Source of the DNA: Pedobacter sp. Leaf194
Lineage (GTDB): Bacteria; Bacteroidota; Bacteroidia; Sphingobacteriales; Sphingobacteriaceae
Assembly: GCF_001423945.1 (NCBI RefSeq)
Contig: NZ_LMPU01000011.1
Location: 1 to 64,000 of the forward strand
Direction of reading: 5' to 3'
DNA: 64,000 bases
A program made the position numbers and the translations under genes. Positions 50,556-59,845 of this stretch are shown here, piece by piece. The notes under the pieces are model-generated. The model was not told the origin of the DNA. It ran no database searches and saw only the letters and a list, made by a program, of their open reading frames with translations. How positions within the stretch are numbered: position 1 is the stretch's first letter; each line of letters opens with the position of its first letter.

Positions 50556-51257
50556 ATGATAAATAAAGTTGTATCAGGAGCTGAAGAAGCCATACATGAT
50601 ATACCTGATGGCGCCACCATTATGTTAGGTGGGTTCGGTTTATGCGGCATCCCTGAAAATTGTATCAACGCGTTAGTAGCAAAAAACACCAAAAACCTTA
50701 CGTGCATATCCAATAACGCCGGCGTGGATGATTTTGGAATCGGGTTAATGCTGAAACAACGTCAGGTCAAAAAGATGATATCATCCTATGTTGGAGAAAA
50801 TGCTGAATTCGAAAGGCAACTGCTGAGTGGCGAATTGGAGGTTGATTTAATTCCGCAAGGCACACTTGCAACCCGGTGTTTGGCAGCGGGATATGGCATG
50901 CCTGCAATATTTACACCTGCAGGTGTAGGAACCGAAGTGGCTGAGGGAAAAGAAATCCGAAATTTTGATGGTAAAGATTATCTCCTTGAATATGCATTTG
51001 ACGCAGATTTTGCAATTGTAAAAGCCTGGAAAGGTGACACTGCAGGAAACCTCATTTTCCGCTCAACCAGCAGAAATTTTAATCCCGTAATGGCGATGGC
51101 CGGCAAAATTACCATTGCCGAAGTTGAAGAACTGGTTGAAGTTGGAGCGCTTGACCCAGACTACATTCATACTCCTGGAATTTATGTGCATCGGGTTTTT
51201 CAGGGAAAAGATTATGAAAAAAGAATTGAGCAAAGAACCGTAAGGAAGGTTCATTAG
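50556..51257 (+). CDS. scoA: 3-oxoacid CoA-transferase subunit A
   Basis: Alpha subunit of a succinyl-CoA:3-oxoacid (acetoacetate) CoA-transferase. The 233 residues show MINKVVSGAEEAIHDIPDG, the MLGGFGLCGIPENCI motif of the family, CISNNAGVDDFGIG, and PAGVGTEVAEGKE. It works as a heterodimer pair with the next gene, transferring CoA in ketone-body or branched-chain catabolism in the cytoplasm. The partner starts 155 bases further on, a longer gap than usual. Confidence 0.95.
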   Translation: MINKVVSGAEEAIHDIPDGATIMLGGFGLCGIPENCINALVAKNTKNLTCISNNAGVDDFGIGLMLKQRQVKKMISSYVGENAEFERQLLSGELEVDLIPQGTLATRCLAAGYGMPAIFTPAGVGTEVAEGKEIRNFDGKDYLLEYAFDADFAIVKAWKGDTAGNLIFRSTSRNFNPVMAMAGKITIAEVEELVEVGALDPDYIHTPGIYVHRVFQGKDYEKRIEQRTVRKVH

Positions 51258-51276
51258 TTCATCGGCTCATTAGTTC
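51251..51276. repeat. Short direct repeat in the scoA-scoB gap
   Basis: TCATTAGTTC occurs at 51251-51260 (overlapping the scoA stop codon) and at 51267-51276, 16 bases apart. Its role is unknown. Confidence 0.5.
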
Positions 51277-51412
51277 GTTTGTAAGTCGGTATTTCATTAC
51301 TTTATTGATTGCTAACATGAAATAGTAATCGTCCCTGAAAACAGTTAAGAAATTCTTCCCTGACAAAATTAATCAATAACACTTACTCAATTAACTTTCA
51401 TTCATTTGATTT

Positions 51413-52075
51413 ATGGCATTTACAAAAGAGGAAATAGCACAGCGCATTGCTAAAGAAATAAAAGATGGTTATTATGTTAACCTGGGCATTGGTATTCCAA
51501 CTTTGGTTGCCAATTACATTCCACCGGATATAAATATTGTATTACAATCAGAAAATGGCCTCTTGGGCATGGGACCGTTTCCCTTTGAAGGTGAAGAAGA
51601 TGCCGATTTAATTAATGCAGGGAAACAGACGATTACAACCTTGCCTGGATCTTCAATATTCGATTCGGCAATGAGTTTTGGAATGATTAGAGCTCAAAAA
51701 GTAGATTTAACTATTTTAGGTGCTATGGAAGTTTCGGAAAACGGTGATATTGCGAACTGGAAAATTCCCGGTAAAATGGTTAAGGGAATGGGTGGCGCTA
51801 TGGATTTAGTGGCATCTGCAAAGAATATTATTGTGGCCATGCAACACGTAAATAAGGCAGGAGAAAGTAAACTTTTACCAAAATGTACATTGCCTTTAAC
51901 AGGGGTTAAGTGCATAAAGAAGGTTGTTACTGAACTTGCCGTATTAGATATTTTACCTGAAGGTGGGTTTAGGCTTCTGGAAAGAGCGCCGGGTGTAAGT
52001 GTCGATTTCATAAAACAAGCTACCGCCGGCAGGCTGGTGATTGAAGGTAAAATTCCGGAGATGACTTTAAATTAA
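51413..52075 (+). CDS. scoB: 3-oxoacid CoA-transferase subunit B
   Basis: Beta subunit, 220 residues, carrying the catalytic glutamate Glu47 in LQSENGLLGMGP, which forms the glutamyl-CoA thioester. Other family segments: YYVNLGIGIPTLVANYIP, DLINAGKQTITTLPGSS, GAMEVSENGDIANWKIPG and KGMGGAMDLVASAK. It forms the active enzyme with the scoA product. Its last four bases overlap the end of a minus-strand frame that follows the damaged membrane-protein gene. Confidence 0.95.
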   Translation: MAFTKEEIAQRIAKEIKDGYYVNLGIGIPTLVANYIPPDINIVLQSENGLLGMGPFPFEGEEDADLINAGKQTITTLPGSSIFDSAMSFGMIRAQKVDLTILGAMEVSENGDIANWKIPGKMVKGMGGAMDLVASAKNIIVAMQHVNKAGESKLLPKCTLPLTGVKCIKKVVTELAVLDILPEGGFRLLERAPGVSVDFIKQATAGRLVIEGKIPEMTLN

Positions 52076-52239
52076 TTCTTTGTAAATAGTATGCAAATGA
52101 AAATATTGGCAAGCAATGGTAAAATTAAAACCAGGATGCTCGCCAGCTTGTCAAACCAGGATGTTTTAAGGCGGTCGCCACGAATAACCAGGTGGAAATC
52201 GCGATGATACCTATAACGACAGATTTTAATTAAAAGCCA
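52072..52239 (-). pseudogene. Out-of-frame 3' continuation of the membrane-protein gene
   Basis: This minus-strand frame has no start codon but reads like protein: YHRDFHLVIRGDRLKTSWF followed by a strong membrane segment (LASILVLILPLLANIFICIL) and a stop at 52072-52074. It overlaps the upstream membrane-protein frame by 14 bases and is offset by one base. Together they would make a protein of about 135 residues. A single-base indel, a sequencing error or programmed frameshifting would each explain it. Confidence 0.5.
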
Positions 52240-52489
52240 CTACGAGAATTATAAAGAATAGCGGGATAAAAGAAAATATATCCCTTTGCTCTTCATTGAT
52301 GATTAATAGCGTTGCAAACAGTGCAAAAAATGTGGCGACGAGCAAATGTGTAACCAGTGCATTTTTTGTTTGCAGCAAAGATTTGTATCTCCTGATTTGT
52401 GGTGTGGATTTGAAAGGATCGAGTAGGTAAAGCCAATATGCAAAAGCCAGAAGGTTTGTGCATATCGGCATTAAGTTCGCTTTCATCAA
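52226..52489 (-). CDS. Small membrane protein, probably frameshifted
   Basis: An 87-residue hydrophobic protein with spans at about 9-24 (CTNLLAFAYWLYLL), 46-64 (THLLVATFFALFATLLI) and 70-86 (IFSFIPLFFIILVVAF), ending abruptly inside the last span. The start ATG overlaps the udk stop region by 4 bases (ATGA), so it belongs to the LysM-udk operon. The next frame downstream continues with more membrane-protein sequence, which suggests the true protein was longer. No family recognised. Confidence 0.6.
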   Translation of the reverse strand: MMKANLMPICTNLLAFAYWLYLLDPFKSTPQIRRYKSLLQTKNALVTHLLVATFFALFATLLIINEEQRDIFSFIPLFFIILVVAFN

Positions 52490-53136
52490 GAAATATCTAC
52501 CAAAATGCTATTTCTCAAGTCATTGGAAATGGCCTCCGTAATGGCTATTATCTCATCGGGCTCATTTGTATTGTTTATAACGATTTTGTGGCAATCGTTT
52601 TTATAAGGCAATAAATATTCTTTATAAGCCGGCAGAACATGGTTTCGCCATTTGTATAACACATCTTCTTCAGGGTAGCCACGCTCTAATCCATCGCGTT
52701 TTATGCGGCGGTCTAACGCCACCTGCTCATCTGCATCTACGAAAATCATGTGATCCAACAGAGCGGCAATTTCTTTAAAATAAAGAATAAATAAGCCTTC
52801 AACTATTATTATTGGTGCCGATTTTATTTCGAGTATTTTAACAACTGCTAAAGGATTATTAAAGTTGTACTCTTTTTTGTAAACAACCTCGCCAGCGAGA
52901 AGCTGCTTAATGTCTCTTAAAAACTGCTCACTATCTATTGTTGATGGTAAATCGAAGTTATAAAGTTTATTTTCCTCCTGCGTCATCTCTCCGGCAGGAA
53001 TGTAATAATCGTCCTGAGAAACTAGCGTAACTTCATCTTGTTTAAAATGATGAAGAAAACAATTTAAAAAAAATGTTTTTCCTGAACCGCTTCCTCCTGC
53101 AATTCCAATAATAAATGGTTTCTTATTCAAGTTCAT
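52486..53136 (-). CDS. udk: Uridine kinase
   Basis: Phosphorylates uridine and cytidine to UMP/CMP in pyrimidine salvage. With the start at MNLNKKPFIIGIAGG (216 residues; an ATG two codons upstream is possible) it has the P-loop GGSGSGKT, the base-contact region SQDDYYIPAGEM, NFDLPSTIDSEQF, the IIIVEGLFILYF strand and the LID-type RRIKRDGLERGY. It overlaps the end of the LysM gene by 14 bases and is followed by the small membrane-protein gene, forming an operon of otherwise unrelated functions. Confidence 0.9.
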   Translation of the reverse strand: MNLNKKPFIIGIAGGSGSGKTFFLNCFLHHFKQDEVTLVSQDDYYIPAGEMTQEENKLYNFDLPSTIDSEQFLRDIKQLLAGEVVYKKEYNFNNPLAVVKILEIKSAPIIIVEGLFILYFKEIAALLDHMIFVDADEQVALDRRIKRDGLERGYPEEDVLYKWRNHVLPAYKEYLLPYKNDCHKIVINNTNEPDEIIAITEAISNDLRNSILVDIS

Positions 53137-54652
53137 GCACACCGTACGTTAAATTGCAAAAAAATCTCTTGTCTAAAGCGCCCAGCGAGTCTGCTACGGC
53201 TTTCGTCATTACAATTATAACATCTTTTGTGGATTCGTTCTCTGTAAATTTACCAACAACTTTGGCCAGCGCAGTTCGATTTGTCATTGGGTTGGTTAAT
53301 TTTATTATTGTACCAATAGGTGCAGTACGGTGTAGAACAAGCATTTTCGACGCATCCAAATCCGCATCGGCAATGGAAACAGCTGTTCCTTTTTCTTCTA
53401 TCTGGTTTAATCCGTATTTGCTGGGAGCGCCTTTAAGTTTTGGGTCTTTAAACGATGTACTATCCGGATTTTCTTCCTGATCTTGTTTGGCTAAATCGTT
53501 AACAGATTTCGGCTCAGGTGGTTTCGGAATCACAAGTTTCTGACCTGTTGTAATCGTGTTATCACTTAATTTATTGGCCGTTCTAATCTGGTAAGCTGTT
53601 AAATTAAATTTTTTCGCAATATTGAAGATAGATTCGCCACTACCAACGGTGTAAATAAAACTTTCATCTTTAGTAGTTTCTTTCACTGCAACTGGAGCTT
53701 CTTTTTCTGTCACTTTCGGAATTTCCGTTGTGATTTCGGTAGGGATTTTCAAAACTTGCCCAGTCGATAAACCATTATCCGTTAAATTGTTAAGCTTTCT
53801 GATTTGATATGCGGTTATACCAAACTGCTTCGCAATTGCGAAAATACTTTCTCCTTTTTTTACAGTATATGTACCAGGCGCATCCTTAACTTCTACTGTT
53901 TGGGTTGTTACACTTTCGCCGGCAGGCGCTACCTTACTATCTTCTATATTTTTTGTTGCAGGAATTTTTAGTTTCTGTCCAATTCTTAAGTTAATACCTG
54001 AAAGATTATTTGCTTTCTTTATCTCTTCTACGGTTGTGCCGTACTTTTCTGCAATTTTTCCCAAAAATTCTTTCGGTTGCACGGTATGTTCAATCAATGT
54101 AGATGGTGTATTTTCAGCTTGCTGAGGAATGCTCGTTGGTTCCGCTGATTTTACCGGTACAACGGTTTCGGTTTTTTGAGTTTGAGTTACTTCTCCGGTT
54201 TTTGCAGGGATCTTTAAAACCTGGCCAATGCTCAAATTATTGCCACTTAAATTGTTAAGCGCTTTTAATTCATTAATAGTTGTGCCATATTTTTCAGCCA
54301 GCATATTCAAATTATCCTTTGGCTTTACAACGTACTCCGTAACGTTCGTTGTTGAGCTAACAGTTTGATTTGCGGCACTTCCGGCTGCAGGGCTAAAAGG
54401 GAAATTCGTGGGAACTTTTATCACAACACCAATCTGAAGATATTTGTTATCGTTAAAAGCCATAATCTCCTTTGGTGGTACATTATACCTTCTCCCAATA
54501 GAATAATATGTGTCTTTTGCAGCTGTTTGATGTATGATTAATTTTTTTCCATTATTATTTTCTACTCCGATAGAGTCGATTACTGCATTTGCCTTAGCAC
54601 CTGTTGCATTTAAAGCAAACAAAACTATAGCAGTTAAACCTATTTTATACAT
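53123..54652 (-). CDS. Exported protein with five LysM repeats and an RlpA-like domain
   Basis: A 509-residue envelope protein. A signal peptide (about 1-23, GAKA) is followed by five LysM peptidoglycan-binding repeats: one degenerate (about 35-82, DTYYSIGRRYNVPP) and four clear ones (EKYGTTINELKALNNLSG; EKYGTTVEEIKKANNLSG; KQFGITAYQIRKLNNLTD; KKFNLTAYQIRTANKLSD), joined by Thr/Pro/Lys-rich linkers. The C-terminal part (about 425-509, ASKMLVLHRTAPIGTIIKL) resembles the double-psi beta-barrel of RlpA. It probably binds glycan strands; I do not see clear lytic-transglycosylase acids, so enzymatic activity is doubtful. Confidence 0.88.
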   Translation of the reverse strand: MYKIGLTAIVLFALNATGAKANAVIDSIGVENNNGKKLIIHQTAAKDTYYSIGRRYNVPPKEIMAFNDNKYLQIGVVIKVPTNFPFSPAAGSAANQTVSSTTNVTEYVVKPKDNLNMLAEKYGTTINELKALNNLSGNNLSIGQVLKIPAKTGEVTQTQKTETVVPVKSAEPTSIPQQAENTPSTLIEHTVQPKEFLGKIAEKYGTTVEEIKKANNLSGINLRIGQKLKIPATKNIEDSKVAPAGESVTTQTVEVKDAPGTYTVKKGESIFAIAKQFGITAYQIRKLNNLTDNGLSTGQVLKIPTEITTEIPKVTEKEAPVAVKETTKDESFIYTVGSGESIFNIAKKFNLTAYQIRTANKLSDNTITTGQKLVIPKPPEPKSVNDLAKQDQEENPDSTSFKDPKLKGAPSKYGLNQIEEKGTAVSIADADLDASKMLVLHRTAPIGTIIKLTNPMTNRTALAKVVGKFTENESTKDVIIVMTKAVADSLGALDKRFFCNLTYGVHELE

Positions 54653-54925
54653 TTATTTTTATCTAAATTTTTTATCAGGGGTAGCAATTATACGAATAAT
54701 ATTATAAAACCTATAGCCGCGTAGAAGCCAGCATTTGATATTTATAGTTTGATTATTCGTTCACTGAAACCACATTTCGCTAATTAACAATTGTTTATAA
54801 TTTTTGCTCTATTGTATTTACGTCTATTAAACGGAAGGATAAATTCTGTATTGTTTAATTGTTGTTTTATGACAAACTTTTTTAATTTTTATTTGTTCGG
54901 AAAGCATACTTTAACAAAAATTAAA

Positions 54926-55405
54926 ATGGACGCTAAAGAAATCAGCCTTAACGAAAAGGAAGTTAAACCAGTTGTAGACTTATTAAATGATTACCTGGCC
55001 AATTATCATATTCATTATCAAAAATTAAGAGGTTGCCATTGGAATATCAAAGGACAAAACTTTTTTACACTTCATGTTAAATTTGAAGAATTATATACCA
55101 ATGCGCAACTAACCATCGATGAAATAGCTGAACGTGTATTAACGTTGGGTAAGCCACCACATAGCCGTTTCGCAGATTACATACAGGAATCAAAAATTAA
55201 AGAAATTGATACCATTGGCATGAAAGACCTTGATATGGTTGATGCGATTTTAGACGATATGTCGACCTTAATTGAAATGGAACGCGAAATTTTAGATGCA
55301 ACTGCGAGTGCCGGCGATGATGGTTCTAACGATATGGTTAACCGTTTTATGCAATTTAAAGAAAAAAACACCTGGATGCTTCGCTCATTTGCAGGTAAGA
55401 AATAG
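54926..55405 (+). CDS. dps: Dps-family DNA-binding ferritin-like protein
   Basis: Dps forms a 12-subunit shell that oxidises Fe(II) with hydrogen peroxide and protects DNA. I start at the ATG of MDAKEISLNEKEV (159 residues); the open frame upstream is not family-like. Inter-subunit ferroxidase ligands are in place: His38 (CHWNIKG), His50 (TLHVKF), Glu54, Asp65 and Glu69 (TIDEIAER). The N-terminal tail is short with few lysines, so strong DNA binding is not certain. The 270-base AT-rich upstream gap may hold stress control. It ends in a very long terminator stem. Confidence 0.94.
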   Translation: MDAKEISLNEKEVKPVVDLLNDYLANYHIHYQKLRGCHWNIKGQNFFTLHVKFEELYTNAQLTIDEIAERVLTLGKPPHSRFADYIQESKIKEIDTIGMKDLDMVDAILDDMSTLIEMEREILDATASAGDDGSNDMVNRFMQFKEKNTWMLRSFAGKK

Positions 55406-55421
55406 AATTATCTTATTGATG

Positions 55422-55471
55422 AAGCCGCAGTATAATAGATTTAACATAATCTATTATTCTGTGGCTTTTTT
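55422..55471 (+). terminator. Long-stem terminator of dps
   Basis: A stem of about 20 bp (AAGCCGCAG with CTGTGGCTT, then ATAATAGATT with AATCTATTAT, one mismatch) ends in a T run 25 bases before the next gene. The stem is unusually long. Confidence 0.88.
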
Positions 55472-55495
55472 GTTTTGGAGCACATATCTTTGGGC

Positions 55496-57331
55496 ATGGC
55501 ATACAAAAGTTTAGCAGAATGTGTTAGTGATTTAGAAAAGCACGGTCATTTATTAAGGATAAAGGATGAAGTAGACCCTTATCTGGAAATGGCCGCTATT
55601 CATTTACGCGTTTATGAAAGCAACGGGCCTGCTATTTTTTTTGAAAAGATAAAGGGAAGTCCTTTTCCGGCTGTATCTAATCTGTTTGGAACATTAGAAC
55701 GTTCAAAGTTCATCTTTCGCGATACCTTACCAAAAGTGCAGCAACTGGTTTCCTTACGCAACGACCCAATTAAAGCGCTCAAAAATCCCTTTAAATATGC
55801 AGGTTCAGCGATGTCGGCGCTTTCCGCCTTACCTTTAAAAACGCCATCAGCCAAAAATAATTTTTTAAAGACAACGATTAGTAAATTGCCTCAAATTGTA
55901 AACTGGCCGATGGATGGAGGCCCTTTTGTTACAATGCCTCAAGTTTACACCGAAGATGTCGAAAAGCCTGGCGTAATGAATTCAAATCTTGGAATGTATC
56001 GAATTCAGCTCGGTGGAAACGAATACATACAGGATAAGGAAATCGGTTTACATTATCAGATTCATCGTGGCATTGGTGTTCATCAATCGAAAGCAAATGC
56101 CTTAGGGCAACCTTTAAAGGTGAGTATCTTTGTTGGCGGACCACCGTCTCATCCTTTGGCAGCGGTAATGCCTTTACCCGAAGGCTTGTCTGAAATGACC
56201 TTTGCAGGTGCGTTGGGCGACAGAAGGTTCAGGTATTTTTACGATGATGAAGGCTTCTGCATTTCTGCAGATGCTGATTTCATTATAACAGGAATGGTTT
56301 ATCCAAATGAAAATAAACCAGAAGGACCGTTTGGAGATCATTTAGGCTATTACAGTTTAACGCATCCTTTTCCACTGATGAAAATTAGCAATGTTTACCA
56401 CAGAAAAGATGCGATCTGGTCGTTCACTGTGGTAGGTCGCCCTCCCCAGGAGGACACAAGTTTTGGTGCTTTGATTCACGAGATAACGGGTTCGGCAATT
56501 CCTCAGGAAATTCATGGTCTAAAGGAGGTTAATGCAGTTGATGCCGCCGGCGTACATCCGCTTTTGTTTGCGATTGGAAGTGAGCGATATACGCCTTATT
56601 TAAAGGGGAGGAAGCCACAGGAAATTCTAACAATCGCAAACCATATTTTGGGTAAAAACCAACTGAGTTTAGCAAAGTACCTCTTTATCGCCGCGAGGGA
56701 GGATGATGAGCAATTAACCACACATAACATATCCGCGTTTTTACAACATGTTTTGGAAAGAATCGACTTCAAAACAGACCTTCATTTTTATACAAATACA
56801 ACTATTGATACCCTGGATTATAGTGGCGATGGCCTTAATAGTGGTTCAAAAGTGGTTTTTGCAGCTGCCGGCGAAAAAAAGCGAAATTTGTGGACCGAAC
56901 TGCCAGAAGGAATAATTTTTCCTGCCGGATTTGAAAATGCCAGAGTCGCTATCCCAGGTATATTTACACTTAGCGCACCGCTTTATCAAAACCAGGAGAA
57001 AACGGCAGCTGAAATCGCATTACTTAATATGGCAGTGATGGATTTAGATCTATCTGGCTTTCCGTTAATTGTTTTATGCGACGATTCCACATTCGCAGCA
57101 CAAACCATTAATAACCTCGTTTGGATTACATTTACAAGAAGTAATCCAGCAGCTGACATATTCGGTATTAACGATTTTACAATTAATAAGCATTGGGGTT
57201 GCAAAGGTTCACTTATTATAGATGCGAGGAAAAAGCCACATCATGCACCAGAATTAATTAAAAATGATGAAGTGGAAAAGCGAATTAATAAACTTGCTGA
57301 AGAAGGCGGGCCGTTGTCCGGCATCATTTAA
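55496..57331 (+). CDS. UbiD-family decarboxylase
   Basis: A 611-residue prenylated-FMN-dependent (de)carboxylase, started at MAYKSLAECVSDLEKHG; a TTG seven codons upstream lies against the dps terminator. Family parts: HLLRIKDEVDPYLEMAAI, PAVSNLFGTLERS, the prFMN/metal region MYRIQLGGNEYI-type (NSNLGMYRIQL), GIGVHQSK, PEGLSEMTFAGAL, the active-site EGPFGDHLGYYS with the E-x-x-R/E catalytic loop, and a C-terminal FTRSNPAADIFG. Its substrate is not known; the menaquinone route in Bacteroidota often uses such MqnP/UbiD-like enzymes. UbiX at 32232 would supply the cofactor. A TATCTTTG box lies 4-11 bases before the ATG. Confidence 0.92.
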   Translation: MAYKSLAECVSDLEKHGHLLRIKDEVDPYLEMAAIHLRVYESNGPAIFFEKIKGSPFPAVSNLFGTLERSKFIFRDTLPKVQQLVSLRNDPIKALKNPFKYAGSAMSALSALPLKTPSAKNNFLKTTISKLPQIVNWPMDGGPFVTMPQVYTEDVEKPGVMNSNLGMYRIQLGGNEYIQDKEIGLHYQIHRGIGVHQSKANALGQPLKVSIFVGGPPSHPLAAVMPLPEGLSEMTFAGALGDRRFRYFYDDEGFCISADADFIITGMVYPNENKPEGPFGDHLGYYSLTHPFPLMKISNVYHRKDAIWSFTVVGRPPQEDTSFGALIHEITGSAIPQEIHGLKEVNAVDAAGVHPLLFAIGSERYTPYLKGRKPQEILTIANHILGKNQLSLAKYLFIAAREDDEQLTTHNISAFLQHVLERIDFKTDLHFYTNTTIDTLDYSGDGLNSGSKVVFAAAGEKKRNLWTELPEGIIFPAGFENARVAIPGIFTLSAPLYQNQEKTAAEIALLNMAVMDLDLSGFPLIVLCDDSTFAAQTINNLVWITFTRSNPAADIFGINDFTINKHWGCKGSLIIDARKKPHHAPELIKNDEVEKRINKLAEEGGPLSGII

Positions 57332-57381
57332 GTTTGAATTTTTAAAATAATATCCTGATTTTTAAGCAAAATGAATGGATA

Positions 57382-59799
57382 ATGCTTAAAAAAAGCCTGC
57401 TTTTTCTGGTTTTAAGTTTGTTTCTGGAGTTAAACCTTCGGGCTCAGACTAACAAAACTGACAGTCTGGCAAATGTTTTAGAGCACTACGATCTGCATAA
57501 TCGAAATTCTGTTTTATTCGTCCATTTCGATAAAAATATTTATACCAACAATGATCAGGTTTGGTTTACAGGATATTTGCTTAAAACCATCGTGGGGTTA
57601 GCGCATTACAATACGCTCTACTTATCTCTTGTTCGTGATGCCGACAGCTCCGTTGTGCTGCAACAAAAATTTCTGATTGAAAAAGGATATACATTCGGGA
57701 GTTTAATTCTTCCCGATTCGTTGCAAAGCGGCAGCTATAGATTTGTTGCGAATACCAATATCAAATTCGGCGATAAGCCTGATGTAGAATTCTTGCAACC
57801 AATAACAATCAAATCGACCACCATAAATCCATTAGTTGCGAGTTTATCGTTATTTAAGGCAGGTGATGAAACCACTGGCAATGGAACTGTTCTGCTAAAA
57901 GCGCTCACGGGCGACAATCGCTTCGTTGCTGATGCTGAAGTAAGTTATACTATTGGCAGAGATCGTAACATTTTGAAAACAGGTAAGGCAAAAACGAGCG
58001 TCATAGGCGAGATGATGATAGACTTTCCTGCAAACAGACTAACGAATGAAAACAACCTTGTTTCAGTCTCGGTAAAAAAAGGTGTTAGTAAGGAATATCT
58101 AAATTTCGAAATTCCGATTAAGGAAGAGGTACGCTTTCAGGTTAGTTTTTTTTCCGAAGGCGGATATATGGTATCCGGTATCCAAAATAAGGTTGGTTGG
58201 GAGGTGAAAGACAGGGATGGATTATCCATAAGTGCCAAAGCCGTTTTATTTGCGGATGATAAAGTTTTAGATACGATTTCAACTGATTTATCGGGCCTTG
58301 GAAACTTTTACTTGAAGCCCGAATCCGGTAAAAGCTATAAGGTAAAATTGCTTAACGAAAATAAACTGATTGGGAGTTACGCTTTGCCGGAAAGTTTAAA
58401 GCAAGGCACAGTTATCAGACTAAATTCGGCAATTGGGAACGATGAAATTCGGGCTGTGTTGCAAAGCAACATCGATGAAACGATACATTTGGTAGTTCAT
58501 AACCAGGAAAAGATCTTTCTTGTAACTGCATTGGATATGAAGAATAACCGGCCCTTGAAGGTTTTGTTGAAGCTAGATTCTGTGCCAAAAGGCCTGAACA
58601 CCATTACATTGTTTGATGGTTTATATAGACCCATCGCCGAGCGGATTTTTTTTGCTCATTACAACGAACTCAGTAAACTCGAAATTCTTCCGGAAGGAGA
58701 GGAGTTTAAAACCAGAGATAGTGTGAAGCTTAATCTGAAGGTTTCGAGTAGCGGTAAATTACTAAACGGCCTTGTTTCAATAGCGGTGGTGCAAGGAAAC
58801 AGGATTAATTTGTCAAGTAGAAAAAATATTGTTGATTTTGCTTATTTGGAAAATCACACGAACGAATTGCCTCCAAGTTCTTCAGGGATTAAATTGGAGG
58901 ATTTGAATTATCTGGAAAACGTATTACTTATAAAAGGATGGCGAAAGTATAAATGGCCTCACCAAGTCACTGAAGGTTTTCCTCAGGAAAAAACAATTTC
59001 AGCATTTGAATATCGTGGCGAAATAACCAAGGGTAAAAAAATGTTGAAGGTACCTATTTCTCTAACTACAATTGCAGGTTCTAACCTCAATGCCATAACA
59101 ACCGATAGTTTAGGCAAATTTGTTCTGCCCTATAGCGCCTTAATTACTGAAGACAAACCCAAAATTTGGCTAACCATTAATGATCGAAATTTTTCAGCTT
59201 ATAATGTTAACATTCTTAACCCGTTTAGCGAAATTAAATCGTTACTAAGAAGTAGCCATTACGCTCAGAAAACACAAAATACAAGTGTCTTACAATCGGG
59301 AAGTGAAGGTATAAGTGCTCTTTCTGGAATTAAACTTAAAGATGTAACGATAAAAAAGGTGAAAGATAACTCAATCTTTTTTGCCAGTAACATGAATAAG
59401 TGCGGCGACTATGTTTGCGGTAATGGCTATTTAAATTGCCCGAATCATAGGAACGATCCGAAAAATAAGCCAGCTGAAAACAACCGAAGCTACAAGCTGT
59501 TCGGCGGTGGAACTACTGTATACGGCGGATGTTCGGCCGATGCCAATAAACCAAATTTATTTATCCTGGATGGAATATCCTTGCCGAAAGAATTTTATGT
59601 TGCTGACATAAGAAATTTGAACGAACCCATAAACTTTTCAACTATTTACTGGAACTACCAAACTGCAATTAGTAAAACCGGAGATACCTCATTGACTTTC
59701 ACAACAGGTGATTTGAGCGGGGAATTCAAAATTATTATACAGGGAATAACTGATAATGGATCTGTCTATGCAGAAAAAACCATAACGGTTAAAAAATAA
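57382..59799 (+). CDS. Large exported MG2-like surface protein
   Basis: An 805-residue secreted protein. The signal peptide ends at about residue 21 (LNLRA|Q). The N-terminal part (SVLFVHFDKNIYTNNDQVWFTGYL) is the macroglobulin-like MG2 strand pattern found in many Bacteroidota proteins of unknown function, followed by several beta-sandwich repeats and a C-terminal region of carboxypeptidase/plug-like character (LKDVTIKKVK, NLFILDGISLPKEFY). A Cys-rich insert lies at 674-689 (CGDYVCGNGYLNCPNH) with another Cys at 717. There is no beta-barrel, so it is not itself a TonB receptor. It starts 51 bases after the ubiD gene. Confidence 0.8.
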   Translation: MLKKSLLFLVLSLFLELNLRAQTNKTDSLANVLEHYDLHNRNSVLFVHFDKNIYTNNDQVWFTGYLLKTIVGLAHYNTLYLSLVRDADSSVVLQQKFLIEKGYTFGSLILPDSLQSGSYRFVANTNIKFGDKPDVEFLQPITIKSTTINPLVASLSLFKAGDETTGNGTVLLKALTGDNRFVADAEVSYTIGRDRNILKTGKAKTSVIGEMMIDFPANRLTNENNLVSVSVKKGVSKEYLNFEIPIKEEVRFQVSFFSEGGYMVSGIQNKVGWEVKDRDGLSISAKAVLFADDKVLDTISTDLSGLGNFYLKPESGKSYKVKLLNENKLIGSYALPESLKQGTVIRLNSAIGNDEIRAVLQSNIDETIHLVVHNQEKIFLVTALDMKNNRPLKVLLKLDSVPKGLNTITLFDGLYRPIAERIFFAHYNELSKLEILPEGEEFKTRDSVKLNLKVSSSGKLLNGLVSIAVVQGNRINLSSRKNIVDFAYLENHTNELPPSSSGIKLEDLNYLENVLLIKGWRKYKWPHQVTEGFPQEKTISAFEYRGEITKGKKMLKVPISLTTIAGSNLNAITTDSLGKFVLPYSALITEDKPKIWLTINDRNFSAYNVNILNPFSEIKSLLRSSHYAQKTQNTSVLQSGSEGISALSGIKLKDVTIKKVKDNSIFFASNMNKCGDYVCGNGYLNCPNHRNDPKNKPAENNRSYKLFGGGTTVYGGCSADANKPNLFILDGISLPKEFYVADIRNLNEPINFSTIYWNYQTAISKTGDTSLTFTTGDLSGEFKIIIQGITDNGSVYAEKTITVKK

Positions 59800-59826
59800 A
59801 AGTCCCGGCGAACTGCCGGGACTTTT
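59798..59826. terminator. Bidirectional terminator
   Basis: A 12-bp perfect stem AAAAGTCCCGGC / GCCGGGACTTTT with a 5-base loop lies between the MG2-like gene and the convergent FadL-like gene. Confidence 0.9.
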
Positions 59827-59845
59827 ATTTTTGGATAAAGATAAT

